Source of the DNA: Rhizobium sp. Q54
Lineage (GTDB): Bacteria; Pseudomonadota; Alphaproteobacteria; UBA2966; CAIVPW01
Direction of reading: 5' to 3'
DNA: 64,000 nt
Assembly (NCBI GenBank): GCA_945947575.1
Contig: CAMEYM010000008.1
Coordinates: 1 to 64,000, forward strand
Made by a program: the position numbers and the translations under genes
The notes under the pieces: model-generated
Database searches by the model: none
Seen by the model: only the letters and a program-made list of their open reading frames with translations
What the model was told of the DNA's origin: nothing
In this document: one piece after another, positions 29,743 to 38,760 of the stretch
How positions within the stretch are numbered: the first letter of the stretch is position 1
How the letters are laid out: each line of letters begins with the position of its first letter

Positions 29743-30408
29743 ATGGGCGGCGAGCGTCTTGCTCCGCTCACGCCGGAGGAGTTCCAGAGAGCGACCGGTG
29801 TTTCACGTGAAACAGTGGACCGCCTCCGCGTCTATGAGATGCTCCTACGGAAATGGCAACGCACGATCAACTTGGTGGGCCCCTCGACGCTCAGTGACCC
29901 GTGGCGGCGGCACTTTCTCGATTCGGCGCAACTCTACGCGCTGGCGCCTCAGGGCGCGCGGTGCTGGGTTGACGTTGGTTCCGGCGCGGGCTTTCCCGGG
30001 CTAGTTCTTGCGCTCCTAGGTGCGCGCCAGGTTCACCTGGTCGAGTCGGATGCGCGGAAGGCCGCGTTCCTGCGAGAGGTAGCCCGAGCCACGGAGGCGC
30101 CGGTCCTGGTTCATACAAGCCGGAGCGAGGCTGTTTCACGTGAAACAGTGGGTGGGGCCGACGCCGATGTCATCATGGCCAGAGCCGTTGCGCCGCCGGC
30201 CGCTCTCTTTGAAATCACCGCGGGCGTGCGTGGACCCGCCACCGTCTACCTCCTGCTGATGGGCCGCGAATACACCGGCCCATTGACCGAAGCCCGAAAC
30301 GCGTGGAAGATGGAGCTGGACGAGTTCCCGAGCCAGTCGGACCCTTCGTCCCGGGTCCTGCGCATCCAGGGTGTGTCCCGTGGTGGAAGCCGTAGCTCTG
30401 CAATCTGA
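29743..30408 (+). CDS. rsmG: 16S rRNA (guanine-527-N7)-methyltransferase RsmG
   Basis: This 221-residue SAM-dependent enzyme methylates G527 of 16S rRNA. The N-terminal WQRTINLVGPST and HFLDSAQLYAL are conserved. The SAM loop is VDVGSGAGFPGLVLALL, and the following ARAVAPPAALFEI matches the catalytic region. The ATG comes directly after the mnmG stop. Two perfect parS centromere sites lie inside the coding sequence and are read in frame as V-S-R-E-T-V both times. The 3' end overlaps parA by 38 bases. Confidence 0.95.
   Translation: MGGERLAPLTPEEFQRATGVSRETVDRLRVYEMLLRKWQRTINLVGPSTLSDPWRRHFLDSAQLYALAPQGARCWVDVGSGAGFPGLVLALLGARQVHLVESDARKAAFLREVARATEAPVLVHTSRSEAVSRETVGGADADVIMARAVAPPAALFEITAGVRGPATVYLLLMGREYTGPLTEARNAWKMELDEFPSQSDPSSRVLRIQGVSRGGSRSSAI
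29799..29814. promoter_or_regulatory. parS centromere site 1
   Basis: This is a perfect 16-bp palindrome TGTTTCACGTGAAACA, the standard ParB-binding parS sequence. It lies in the 5' part of rsmG, about 1.4 kb from parB. ParB loads here, spreads and is moved by ParA to segregate the origin. Confidence 0.97.
30132..30147. promoter_or_regulatory. parS centromere site 2
   Basis: This is the second perfect copy of TGTTTCACGTGAAACA, 333 bases after the first and in the same reading frame of rsmG (333 is a multiple of 3). Confidence 0.97.
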
Positions 30409-31192
30409 TCCGAAGCGCGCCCGCGTCGTTTGTATTGCCAATCAAAAAGGCGGGGTCGGCAAGACGACGACAGCAGTCAATGTGGCTACCGCGATGGTGG
30501 CCGTTGGCCAGAAGGTCCTTCTGATCGACCTCGATCCCCAGGGAAACGCTAGCACCGGCGTCGGCATCCCTCCGTCCAAGCGCGGGGTCAGCGCCTACCA
30601 GGTCATCCTGGGAGAGGCATCGCTGGCTGCGGCGACCATCGCCTCGGACATTCCCGGACTGAGTGTCGTTCCAGCAACCGTGGACTTGGCGGGCGCCGAA
30701 CTCGACCTTGTGGCGGTCGAGCGGCGGGCGCACCGGCTGCGCGACGCGATGCCAGCGGCGCGCGAACAGTACGACCATATTCTGATCGACTGTCCGCCTT
30801 CCCTTGGCTTGCTGACGCTCAACGCCATGGTCGCGGCGGATGCGTTGCTGGTGCCGCTCCAATGCGAGTTCTACGCACTGGAGGGTTTGAGTCACCTTCT
30901 GCGTACGATCGATCGCGTGAAGAGTTCTTTGAACCCTCGTCTGGAGATTCAGGGGATCGTGCTGACCATGTTCGATCGGCGCAATAATCTTTCGGGGCAA
31001 GTTGCGGCCGACGTGCGCGGGCACCTGGGCGACAAGGTCTACAACACGGTCATTCCTCGCAACGTCCGAATCTCGGAGGCACCGTCGTTCGGAAAACCGG
31101 CACTACTGTACGACCACACGTGTTCCGGGAGCCAGGCGTATATTGACCTGGCGCGCGAGATCCTGCGACGCGAACGTTCGTTAGCGGCCTAA
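30371..31192 (+). CDS. parA: Chromosome-partitioning ATPase ParA
   Basis: This 273-residue ATPase of the ParA/Soj family moves ParB-parS complexes. The deviant Walker A is KGGVGKTT (after CIANQ), the A' motif is LLIDLDPQGNAS, and Walker B is LIDCPPSLGLL. The C-terminal NVRISEAPSFGKP is conserved. The start may be the GTG at 30371 or GTGs at 30380 or 30383, all inside the rsmG 3' end. parB follows after about 50 bases. Confidence 0.95.
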   Translation: MCPVVEAVALQSDPKRARVVCIANQKGGVGKTTTAVNVATAMVAVGQKVLLIDLDPQGNASTGVGIPPSKRGVSAYQVILGEASLAAATIASDIPGLSVVPATVDLAGAELDLVAVERRAHRLRDAMPAAREQYDHILIDCPPSLGLLTLNAMVAADALLVPLQCEFYALEGLSHLLRTIDRVKSSLNPRLEIQGIVLTMFDRRNNLSGQVAADVRGHLGDKVYNTVIPRNVRISEAPSFGKPALLYDHTCSGSQAYIDLAREILRRERSLAA

Positions 31193-31244
31193 TACGACGC
31201 CGGTGGGGATGGGCCCCCAGTCGTTCCGGCGCGGGAGGGCAGAG

Positions 31245-32273
31245 ATGACGGAAGAAGGCAGCAAGCGCCACGGTCTTGGCCGTGGCCTGTCCGCGCTGTT
31301 GGGCGAGGACGCACAGGACTACGCGACGCTCGACCGGATCAAGTCCTCCAAAGAGGTTCCGATCGAGCGCTTGCGCCCGGGCAAGTACCAGCCGCGGCGT
31401 CGCTTCGACGCCGACGAAATCGCCGAGCTGGTGGCATCCGTGCGGGAGCGCGGCATCCTGCAACCGATTCTGGTGCGCCGCATCGGCGACGGCGCGGACG
31501 AAACGTATGAGATCGTCGCCGGCGAGCGCCGCTGGCGTGCTGCCCAACAGGCGCAGCTGCATCAGGTCCCGGTCGTCATCAAGGAGTTCTCGGACGCCGA
31601 CGCCCTCGAGGTGGCGCTGGTCGAGAACCTGCAACGGCAGAACCTGACGGCTCTCGAGGAGGCCGAAGGATACCGGCGCCTCATGGACGAATTCGGCCAT
31701 ACCCAGGAGCGCCTGGCCAAGGCTCTCGGCAAGAGCCGCAGCCACCTTGCCAACACCCTCCGACTGTTAGGCCTGCCGGACGAGGTCAAGGCGCTTGTTG
31801 ACGAAGGGAAGCTGACGGCGGGGCACGCTCGTGCGATTTTGTCCTCTTCCGATCCCGTTGCCCTGGCGCAGCGAGCCGTCCGGCAGGATTTGAACGTTCG
31901 TCAGGTAGAGCAACTGGTACAGGGCACGTCGCCCAAATCGAAGGCTGCGGCGACGCCGCCTGCCAAGAACGCGGACATTCGCGCCCTCGAGCACGACATT
32001 ACCGGCGCCCTTGGGCTGCCCGTCTCGATCCAGCATCGCCAGAAGGGCGGCGAGGTGCGGGTCCGATATACGACCCTCGAGCAGCTGGACGAAATCTGCA
32101 AGCGGCTCGCGCGCGTCCTCGGCAACCCCGCCGCCGACCTGACCGTGGCCGATTTGGCATCTGCGGAGATGGAGGCGCCGGACGCGACCGCTGCCGACGA
32201 GATGGAAACGAACGATTGGTCTGCCGAGGCACTGGAAGAGGCGATCGCCGCGATTCCGAACGATCGCTTCTAG
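31245..32273 (+). CDS. parB: Chromosome-partitioning protein ParB
   Basis: This 342-residue protein binds parS. The N-terminus has RHGLGRGLSALLG. The CTP-binding ParB/Srx domain carries GKYQPRRRF, GERRWRAAQ and the ENLQRQNL box. The helix-turn-helix region is LAKALGKSRSHLANTLRLL. The C-terminal dimer domain follows a short linker, and the acidic tail ends NDRF. The ATG at 31245 has GGGAGGGCAG ahead of it. Its stop overlaps that of holA on the other strand. Confidence 0.96.
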   Translation: MTEEGSKRHGLGRGLSALLGEDAQDYATLDRIKSSKEVPIERLRPGKYQPRRRFDADEIAELVASVRERGILQPILVRRIGDGADETYEIVAGERRWRAAQQAQLHQVPVVIKEFSDADALEVALVENLQRQNLTALEEAEGYRRLMDEFGHTQERLAKALGKSRSHLANTLRLLGLPDEVKALVDEGKLTAGHARAILSSSDPVALAQRAVRQDLNVRQVEQLVQGTSPKSKAAATPPAKNADIRALEHDITGALGLPVSIQHRQKGGEVRVRYTTLEQLDEICKRLARVLGNPAADLTVADLASAEMEAPDATAADEMETNDWSAEALEEAIAAIPNDRF

Positions 32274-33322
32274 CGGCGGTCCGCCGCGGCCGGCCGGCGC
32301 GCTGCGTTGGCGACACGCAATGCGGCGCGCCACGCAACCGCTTCGTCGGCCCCCGAACGCAGCTTGCAGGCGACCTCCGCCTCGACCACCACCTCGATGG
32401 CGCGCGCCAGGTCGTCGGGACGCCAAGCTGCCAGGGCGCGCTGGTAGGCGGGTTTGTGTTTGAAAAACACGGGCGGCCGCATTTGGCCCATCGCGTCCGC
32501 TACCGACGTCCCGCCGGCAATCGCGGCCGAGGCCGGGTGAAGGCGAACCAATTCTCGACCGATCGCACGCAAAAGCGTGATGGGCGACTGCCCGGCCGCG
32601 TAGGCTCGCACGACCGCTTGGTCCAGACCCGCCAAGTCGCCGGTGCTCGCCGCAAGCGCGACCTCGTCGACGTCGAGAAGCGCGGTGTCGCCCAAGCAAG
32701 CCTCGGCGTCTTGTGCCGTGATCGGCCTGCCGGGACCCACGTAGACGCTCAGTTTCTCTAGCTCTCGGCGCAAAACCGAACGATCGCCTCCCGCGGCCGC
32801 CGTGATCCAATCGAGGGCGGCGGCATCGACGGGATGACCGAGCTCGCGCAAAGCGTCCCGCGAAAATTCCGACAACCGTTCGTTCTCGTCGGGGTAACAG
32901 GCCACCGCCGCGGCGTCCGCCGAATCCTCGAACAGACGCCGTAGCGCGGATCGCGGACCCAGCTCTCCCGCCTCGAGGATCAGGAGGGCCTCGCCCGCAG
33001 CATCGCGGCCGGTCCGCGCCTTGAGCACAGTCGCGACCGCGTCCGCGGCACCGTCGGTTGTGCCCACGACCCGCACCACCCGCCGGCCGCCAACCAACGA
33101 CAGCGCGGCGGCTTCGTCGATCAGCGCCGCCGGGTCGCCATTGATCCCCGCTCCGCTCATTTCGGCGGAACGGAACGGATCGGCGACATTGGCGCCCAGC
33201 ACCGAGGCGGCCATCGTGCGACTCCGCTCGCGCACCAACCCCTGGTCGGGCCCGTAGACGAGTACGCATGACTTGTGTGGCGCACGCGCGAACCCATCCG
33301 CCTCGCGCGTCCCGACCTTCAT
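32270..33322 (-). CDS. holA: DNA polymerase III delta subunit
   Basis: This 350-residue protein is the delta subunit of the clamp loader, which opens the sliding clamp. The family is weakly conserved, but VLVYGPDQGLVRERSRTM at the start, the ILEAGELGPRSALRRLFED region and the C-terminal LLRAIGRELVRLH helix fit HolA. The ATG at 33322 overlaps the lptE stop (ATGA). The order leuS-lptE-holA facing parB is the usual alphaproteobacterial arrangement, which strengthens the call. Confidence 0.93.
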   Translation of the reverse strand: MKVGTREADGFARAPHKSCVLVYGPDQGLVRERSRTMAASVLGANVADPFRSAEMSGAGINGDPAALIDEAAALSLVGGRRVVRVVGTTDGAADAVATVLKARTGRDAAGEALLILEAGELGPRSALRRLFEDSADAAAVACYPDENERLSEFSRDALRELGHPVDAAALDWITAAAGGDRSVLRRELEKLSVYVGPGRPITAQDAEACLGDTALLDVDEVALAASTGDLAGLDQAVVRAYAAGQSPITLLRAIGRELVRLHPASAAIAGGTSVADAMGQMRPPVFFKHKPAYQRALAAWRPDDLARAIEVVVEAEVACKLRSGADEAVAWRAALRVANAARRPAAADRR

Positions 33323-33849
33323 CGCGGCGCCGATACGCGCGCGAAGTAGATCGACAGGCGCGTCTTGATCTCCTCGGCGACGACGCGCGCGGTGCGCGCC
33401 TCGGCGTCACGCTCGGCGATGACGTTGGCAAATTCGGCGCGCAAGACGTTGTACGCAGCCGTTGCGCGCACCGATCCGCTGTTGAGGCGCCTGCGCGTGC
33501 GGGCGTCCAAGAGGTCGTAGCTCGCCGTCAGCGTCAGGTTGAAGCGCGTCACGGTCGCGTCGCGTTCGATGGCGAGCCCCTCCTTCTCCTCGAAGAGATT
33601 GATCTGCAGCACGTAGCGCGCGTCCAGCGGCTGGCCAAGCGGCGTGACAAGATCCAACAGCTCGTTGCGCACGATCTGTCCGAGACGATCGTCGAGCTCG
33701 CCGATGCGCACCGTGCCGAGCTCGGCGGTGATCGCCGCGCCGGCCAAGTCGGCGCCGTACAGCGGACGAAACCCGCACGAAGCGACCGCCAGCAGCGCCA
33801 AGCCGAGCAGCCCACACCGCGCAAACCTGGAGCTGCGCGTTGTCGTCAC
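33319..33849 (-). CDS. lptE: LPS assembly lipoprotein LptE
   Basis: This 176-residue outer-membrane lipoprotein acts with LptD to insert lipopolysaccharide into the outer leaflet. A signal peptide with the lipobox V-A-S-C (near residue 25) is followed by GFRPLYG, which is diagnostic for alphaproteobacterial LptE. The start is a GTG at 33849, two bases after the leuS stop. It shows the organism makes an LPS-type outer membrane. Confidence 0.92.
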   Translation of the reverse strand: MTTTRSSRFARCGLLGLALLAVASCGFRPLYGADLAGAAITAELGTVRIGELDDRLGQIVRNELLDLVTPLGQPLDARYVLQINLFEEKEGLAIERDATVTRFNLTLTASYDLLDARTRRRLNSGSVRATAAYNVLRAEFANVIAERDAEARTARVVAEEIKTRLSIYFARVSAPR

Positions 33850-33851
33850 GC

Positions 33852-36437
33852 CTAGACGACGATGTTGACGACGCGGTCTTTGACCACGATCACCTTGCGG
33901 ATCGGCTTGCCTTCCAGCGCATTGCGAATGCGCTCTTGCGACTCGGCCTCCTTCAACGCCAACGCCCGCACGGCCGCCTCCTCTGTGCCGACCGCGACGT
34001 CCAACGTGCCGCGCAGCTTGCCGTTCACCTGCACGCCGAGGGTGACGACGTCCTCGCGCGCCAAGCCCTCGTCGGCTCCTGGCCAGGACTCATCCGTGAC
34101 CAGTGTGCGATGTCCGAGACGGGCCCACGCTTCCTCGGCGATGTGCGGGGTCATAGGCGCCACCAGGCGCGCCAGCGCTTCGAGCGCCTCGCGCCGTGCC
34201 CACACGCCGTCCGGACCCTTCAGGTCCGCGTCCGCGACGGCATCGGCCAGGCCGTTGACGAACTCGTAGATGCGCGCCACGGCGACGTTGAAGCGGAACT
34301 TCTCCAGATCCGCGCTCATCTTCGCGATCGTGCGATGGGTCAGCGCGCGCAGCTTCGCCGCCGCCGCGCCGACCTGCTGCGGCACCGGCGTCCCCGCCTT
34401 CGGCAGCGTCTCGGTGCCCTCGTCAAAGAGGCGCCACAGGCGCTGCACGAACCGGAAGGCGCCGGCGGCGCCGGCGTCGGTCCACTCGAGATCGCGCTCG
34501 GGCGGCGAATCCGACAGCATGAACCAGCGCGCGGTGTCGGCGCCGTATTTGTCGATGATGGCGCCGGGATCGACGACGTTCTTCAACGACTTCGACATCT
34601 TCTCCGAGCGCCCGACGGTGACGGGCCGGCCGGTGTCCTTATGGCGCGCCTGTCCGTCCTCGGTGACGATGACTTCGCTCGGGAAGATCCACTTGCCCTG
34701 GTCATCCTTGTAGGTCTGGTGGCCGACCATGCCTTGGGTGAACAGCGCCGAGAACGGCTCGTCCAAGGCCAGGTGTCCCGTGGCGCGCAACCCGCGCGTG
34801 AAGAACCGGGCGTACAACAGGTGCAGCACGGCGTGCTCGATGCCGCCAATGTACTGATCGACGGGCAACCACTTGCCGGCGGCGTTGCCGTCGATCGGCA
34901 CCGAGGCGCGCGGCGCGCAAAAGCGAGCGAAGTACCACGACGAGTCGACGAATGTGTCGAGGGTGTCGGTCTCGCGCCGCGCCGCGCCTCTGCACTTCGG
35001 GCAGCGCGCGTTCTTCCACGTCGGGTGATTCTCGAGCGGGTTGCCGGACTGGTCGAAGCGCGCGTCCTCGGGCAGCAGCACCGGCAGTTCGGATTCAGGC
35101 ACCGGCACGACACCGCAGTTCGGGCAATGCACGACCGGAATCGGACAGCCCCAATAGCGCTGCCGCGACACGCCCCAGTCGCGCAGGCGGTAGTTGACCT
35201 CACGCTTGCCGGTGCCCGCCTTCTCCAGGCGCTTGGCGACCTCGTCCTTGGCGCTCGGCACGGTCAGGCCGTTGAGGAAGTCGGAGTTCACCAGGACGCC
35301 GTCGCCGGTGTAGGCGACGGTGCCGATCTCCTCCGCGCCGGCGGCATCGGTCGTCGCGACGACGCGTCGAACGGGCAAACCGTACTTGCGTGCGAAATCG
35401 AGGTCGCGCTGGTCGTGGGCCGGGCAGCCGAAGATGGCGCCGGTGCCGTACTCCATCAGCACGAAGTTGGCGATGTAGACCGGAACGGACTCCCCCGCGC
35501 GAAACGGGTGCTTGGCGCGCAGCTTGGTGTCGTAGCCGCGCTTTTCCGCACCCTCGATCGCCTCCTCGCTGGTGCCCAGGCTGTGGCATTCGGCGATAAA
35601 TGCACGGGCGTTCGCATCGGTCTTGGCGAGCTCGGCCGCCAACGGATGGTCCGCGGAAACGGCGAGGAACGCCGCCCCGAACAACGTATCCGGACGAGTG
35701 GTATAAATCTCGAGCTGGTCGTTGCGCCCCGCGATCTCCCAGCGCAGCCGGCAGCCTTCCGAACGGCCGATCCAATTGCGCTGCATGATGCGGACGCGCT
35801 CTGGCCAATTCTCCAGGCCGTCAAGCGCCTGCAACAGATCCTCGGCGAACCGCGTGATCGAAAAGAACCACTGTTCGAGTTCACGCTTCTCGACCGGAGT
35901 GCCGGATCGCCAGCCTTTGCCGTCGATGACCTGTTCGTTCGCCAGAACCGTCTGGTCGATCGGATCCCAATTGACCCGCGCCTTCTTACGGTAGGCCAGG
36001 CCCGCCTTCAGGAAGTCCAGGAACAGCTTCTGCTGATGGGCGTAGTAGCCGGGATGGCAGGTGGCGATCTCTCGCGACCAGTCGATCGATAATCCCATGC
36101 GCTGCAACTCGCCGCGCATGGTGTCGATGTTGGACAGGGTCCAGGCCTTCGGATGGACGCCCTTCTCGCGGGCGGCGTTCTCGGCCGGCAGTCCGAATGC
36201 GTCCCAGCCCATCGGGTGGAGGACGTTGTGGCCCCGCGCCCGCTTGTAGCGGGCCACCACGTCCCCCAAGGTGTAGTTGCGCACGTGGCCCATGTGGATG
36301 CGCCCCGACGGATAGGGGAACATCTCCAACACGTAGTACTTGGGGCGCGGATCGTCCTCGCGGCACGTGAATGCGCCGCGCTCGGTCCACACCGTCTGCC
36401 ATTTGCGCTCGGCGACAGCCGGTTCGTAGCGGGCCAT
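33852..36437 (-). CDS. leuS: Leucyl-tRNA synthetase
   Basis: This 861-residue class I synthetase charges tRNA-Leu. The HIGH-type motif is in [16 protein letters not shown] (near residue 42). The editing (CP1) domain is present, with its Thr-rich region around residues 240-255. The zinc-like CPNCGVV and CPKCRG pairs are kept, and the KMSKS loop lies in [14 protein letters not shown] (near residue 615). The length is normal and the ATG at 36437 is a good start. A long open frame on the opposite strand is a shadow of this gene. Confidence 0.97.
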   Translation of the reverse strand: MARYEPAVAERKWQTVWTERGAFTCREDDPRPKYYVLEMFPYPSGRIHMGHVRNYTLGDVVARYKRARGHNVLHPMGWDAFGLPAENAAREKGVHPKAWTLSNIDTMRGELQRMGLSIDWSREIATCHPGYYAHQQKLFLDFLKAGLAYRKKARVNWDPIDQTVLANEQVIDGKGWRSGTPVEKRELEQWFFSITRFAEDLLQALDGLENWPERVRIMQRNWIGRSEGCRLRWEIAGRNDQLEIYTTRPDTLFGAAFLAVSADHPLAAELAKTDANARAFIAECHSLGTSEEAIEGAEKRGYDTKLRAKHPFRAGESVPVYIANFVLMEYGTGAIFGCPAHDQRDLDFARKYGLPVRRVVATTDAAGAEEIGTVAYTGDGVLVNSDFLNGLTVPSAKDEVAKRLEKAGTGKREVNYRLRDWGVSRQRYWGCPIPVVHCPNCGVVPVPESELPVLLPEDARFDQSGNPLENHPTWKNARCPKCRGAARRETDTLDTFVDSSWYFARFCAPRASVPIDGNAAGKWLPVDQYIGGIEHAVLHLLYARFFTRGLRATGHLALDEPFSALFTQGMVGHQTYKDDQGKWIFPSEVIVTEDGQARHKDTGRPVTVGRSEKMSKSLKNVVDPGAIIDKYGADTARWFMLSDSPPERDLEWTDAGAAGAFRFVQRLWRLFDEGTETLPKAGTPVPQQVGAAAAKLRALTHRTIAKMSADLEKFRFNVAVARIYEFVNGLADAVADADLKGPDGVWARREALEALARLVAPMTPHIAEEAWARLGHRTLVTDESWPGADEGLAREDVVTLGVQVNGKLRGTLDVAVGTEEAAVRALALKEAESQERIRNALEGKPIRKVIVVKDRVVNIVV

Positions 36438-36479
36438 GGAATGCGTCTCCGCCCTCGCAGGGCGCCTTTGGCGGGCGGC

Positions 36480-36998
36480 TTAGGGTGCGGCGTTCGCGTC
36501 CAGCCACATCTGCCGGGCGCGCGTCAGGATCGCGTTCTCGAGCTCGGTGCCCGTGGCGGTGTTGGCGGCGACGTCGCGCCACTCGGCTCCGGCCCGTTCC
36601 TGCCGGAAAACTGTCACTTTCACGCCATCCGACCGCAGCCGCTGGTCCTTGATGAGGACATTTAGCTTGAAGCGCTCGGCACCCGGCGTGGTCGGCGGCG
36701 CGTACCAATCCGTGATGATGACGCCGCCAAACGGATCCGCCGAAGAAAGCGGCATGAACGAGATGGTGTCGAGCGTCGCGCGCCACAGGAATGCGTTGAC
36801 GCCGATCTCGCCGCCACCACCGCGCGGCCGCTCCTCGTTGGTGAAGAGAACGAGGCCGTCCGGTCCGAACAGTCCCTGGGCTTGGCGTTGGGGCGCCGGC
36901 GGCGCCGGCTCGATCACGCCGCACGCGCTTAAAGCCAAGGCCGCAGCCAGACTCGCGCCGCGTACCCAGACTCTATCGAAGCGGCCGCCGCGTACCAT
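36480..36998 (-). CDS. DUF3576 lipoprotein
   Basis: This protein of about 172 residues has a signal peptide with the lipobox L-S-A-C followed by GVIEP, then a globular domain of the DUF3576 family. Conserved parts include GVNAFLWRATLDTISFMPL and the DPFGGVIITDWY region. The role is unknown; it is found in alphaproteobacteria and usually sits upstream of leuS, as here. The ATG at 36998 best places the signal peptide; an in-frame ATG at 37050 or nearby is possible. A good promoter lies about 90 bases upstream. Confidence 0.85.
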   Translation of the reverse strand: MVRGGRFDRVWVRGASLAAALALSACGVIEPAPPAPQRQAQGLFGPDGLVLFTNEERPRGGGGEIGVNAFLWRATLDTISFMPLSSADPFGGVIITDWYAPPTTPGAERFKLNVLIKDQRLRSDGVKVTVFRQERAGAEWRDVAANTATGTELENAILTRARQMWLDANAAP

Positions 36999-37085
36999 CG
37001 GCAGCGAGCCAATGCTGGGCCGTGACTGAAAAACGAGGGTCATGCAAAGAAAAACGCCAACCGGCGCAAAGAAACAGGGGCCTTG

Positions 37086-37115
37086 AGTATAGACAGGCGC
37101 GCGCGGAAACGACAA
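37086..37115 (-). promoter_or_regulatory. Candidate sigma-70 promoter for the DUF3576-leuS-lptE-holA unit
   Basis: Read on the minus strand, TTGTCG (37115-37110), 18 bases and TATACT (37091-37086) form a promoter pointing to the DUF3576 gene. The 350-bp gap 36999-37348 holds no gene I can support. Near the porin start it contains the 10-bp palindrome GTTACGTAAC (37319-37328), a possible operator for the porin. Confidence 0.5.
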
Positions 37116-37348
37116 ATCGCAAATGCGCGGCCGGTCCCACACGACCTCCAATTCCGCTCGCCGCGCCGCGGCCGTCCTGTGACTCACGCGACACACTGGG
37201 GAAAATTCGACACAGCCGCAACCGCCAAAACCTTGACCGTGTGCACCAGCGGTGTCACAGATTCCGCAGTTCTTTCGCGGATTCGTTCCGCCGAAGGGGC
37301 AGCTGCTAAGCGGATTCCGTTACGTAACAAGACTGAGGAGACGCGGGG

Positions 37349-38701
37349 ATGAAGAAAGTACTGTTGGGGACCACGGCCCTTCTTGCCGCCGGCATGTTTG
37401 CCGGTCCGGCGCTGGGTCAGGCCCGCACGGCGATGACCGCCACCAACTTCAATCTGACGCTGGGTGGTTTCACGACCTTCCGGTTTGAATACCAGAGCAA
37501 GGCGCCGGCCCAGGACGTGACGACCCTGGATGCCGATGGCACGCTGACCGACCAGCCGCGCAACCACAACCTCGACTTCGACGCCGAGTTGGAGTTCCGC
37601 GGTGCTGCCACTCTCTCGAACGGCGTCAAGGCCGGTTGGGAAATCGAACTCGAAGCGGGCGGCACTGAGCTCGCCGACTTCGTTGACGATGCCGACCCGA
37701 CCGACATCGACATCATCGACGACAACTTCATGTACGTCGATGGCCGCCTCGGCAAGGTCACCATGGGTGGCTTCTCCGTCACCACGCTCGATGTTGGCAT
37801 CGCCCGCACGTACTCCTCGGCGGGTGGCGTCTCGCTCACCGACGACGCTGGCGACGCGCTGGCGGCGGCAGGCGACAACCAGGCCTCGTTCACCAACTCG
37901 CTGACGGCCAGCAACGGCCGCAACCGCATCCAGTACGAGCCGCCGGCGATCGCGGGCCTCCGTATTGCTATGGCCTACGCTCCGGACATCGCGTTGGAGA
38001 ACACCACCGGCGTGACGCAGGAAGACGACGTCGGCGCAGGCGACAAGGACATTCAGATCGGCGCACAGTGGGCCGGTTCGGTCGCCGGGAACCGCTTGCG
38101 CGTGTCCTTCGGCTGGGCAACCACCAGCCCGGAAAACCAGGATCCGACGGCCGTCGGCGTGTCTTCCAACGGCCGCTGGCGCTTGGGCGCGGACATCGAG
38201 ATCGCCGGTTTCACCATCGGCGGTCACTACGTGAGCCGCACCGACAACGCCCTCGCGGTTGACGGTGCCGCTACCACCGACGAAGACATCGTGCGCTACG
38301 GCATCGGTGCTAATTACAGTCTGGGCGTGTGGCAGTTCGGCCTCGCCTACGAGAAGGCCACGCAGGACGAGAACGACATCAACCATGTCGCGATCGGCAC
38401 GGGCAAAGACACCGCCACCCGTTGGGACTTCGGCGTCCAGTACACCGGTCTTGGCAGCGGTCGCACCATCATCGCTGGCGTCCGCCAGGAGAACTGGAAG
38501 GACAACGCCGACAACCCGGACAACGAGGCCAAGGTCCGTTCGATCGACCTCCAGTACAACTGGAAAGTCGCGGCCGGCCTCGACCTGGACTTCGGCTACA
38601 CCAACTACCGCTACACGCATCACGCTGGTCTCGACTCCACCGACACGCAGGACACGCGTACTGCACACGGCATCAAGGTCCAGACCAAGCTGACGTTCTA
38701 A
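37349..38701 (+). CDS. General porin (outer-membrane beta-barrel)
   Basis: This 450-residue protein has a typical signal peptide (MKKVLLGTTALLAAGMFAG) cleaved near ALGQA. The mature part is rich in alternating hydrophobic and aromatic residues and acidic loops, and ends in the C-terminal Phe (TKLTF) needed for barrel insertion. It resembles the 16-strand trimeric porins of alphaproteobacteria. Its codon choice, strong ribosome site (GAGGAG) and strong terminator suggest high expression. Pore selectivity cannot be read from the sequence. Confidence 0.9.
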   Translation: MKKVLLGTTALLAAGMFAGPALGQARTAMTATNFNLTLGGFTTFRFEYQSKAPAQDVTTLDADGTLTDQPRNHNLDFDAELEFRGAATLSNGVKAGWEIELEAGGTELADFVDDADPTDIDIIDDNFMYVDGRLGKVTMGGFSVTTLDVGIARTYSSAGGVSLTDDAGDALAAAGDNQASFTNSLTASNGRNRIQYEPPAIAGLRIAMAYAPDIALENTTGVTQEDDVGAGDKDIQIGAQWAGSVAGNRLRVSFGWATTSPENQDPTAVGVSSNGRWRLGADIEIAGFTIGGHYVSRTDNALAVDGAATTDEDIVRYGIGANYSLGVWQFGLAYEKATQDENDINHVAIGTGKDTATRWDFGVQYTGLGSGRTIIAGVRQENWKDNADNPDNEAKVRSIDLQYNWKVAAGLDLDFGYTNYRYTHHAGLDSTDTQDTRTAHGIKVQTKLTF

Positions 38702-38727
38702 CGTCTGCTTCTTTGGGGGATGGAATT

Positions 38728-38760
38728 GAGGGCGGACTTCGGTCCGCCCTCAGTTTTTTT
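38728..38760 (+). terminator. Intrinsic terminator of the porin gene
   Basis: GAGGGCGGAC-TTCG-GTCCGCCCTC gives a 10-bp stem with a stable UUCG loop, followed by AG and seven T (38754-38760). It starts 27 bases after the porin stop. The last bases also carry the stop of the convergent TPR gene. Confidence 0.92.

Noticed and set aside
33840-36092. 750-codon plus-strand open frame
   Set aside because: It is the antisense shadow of leuS; high GC gives long open frames on the opposite strand.
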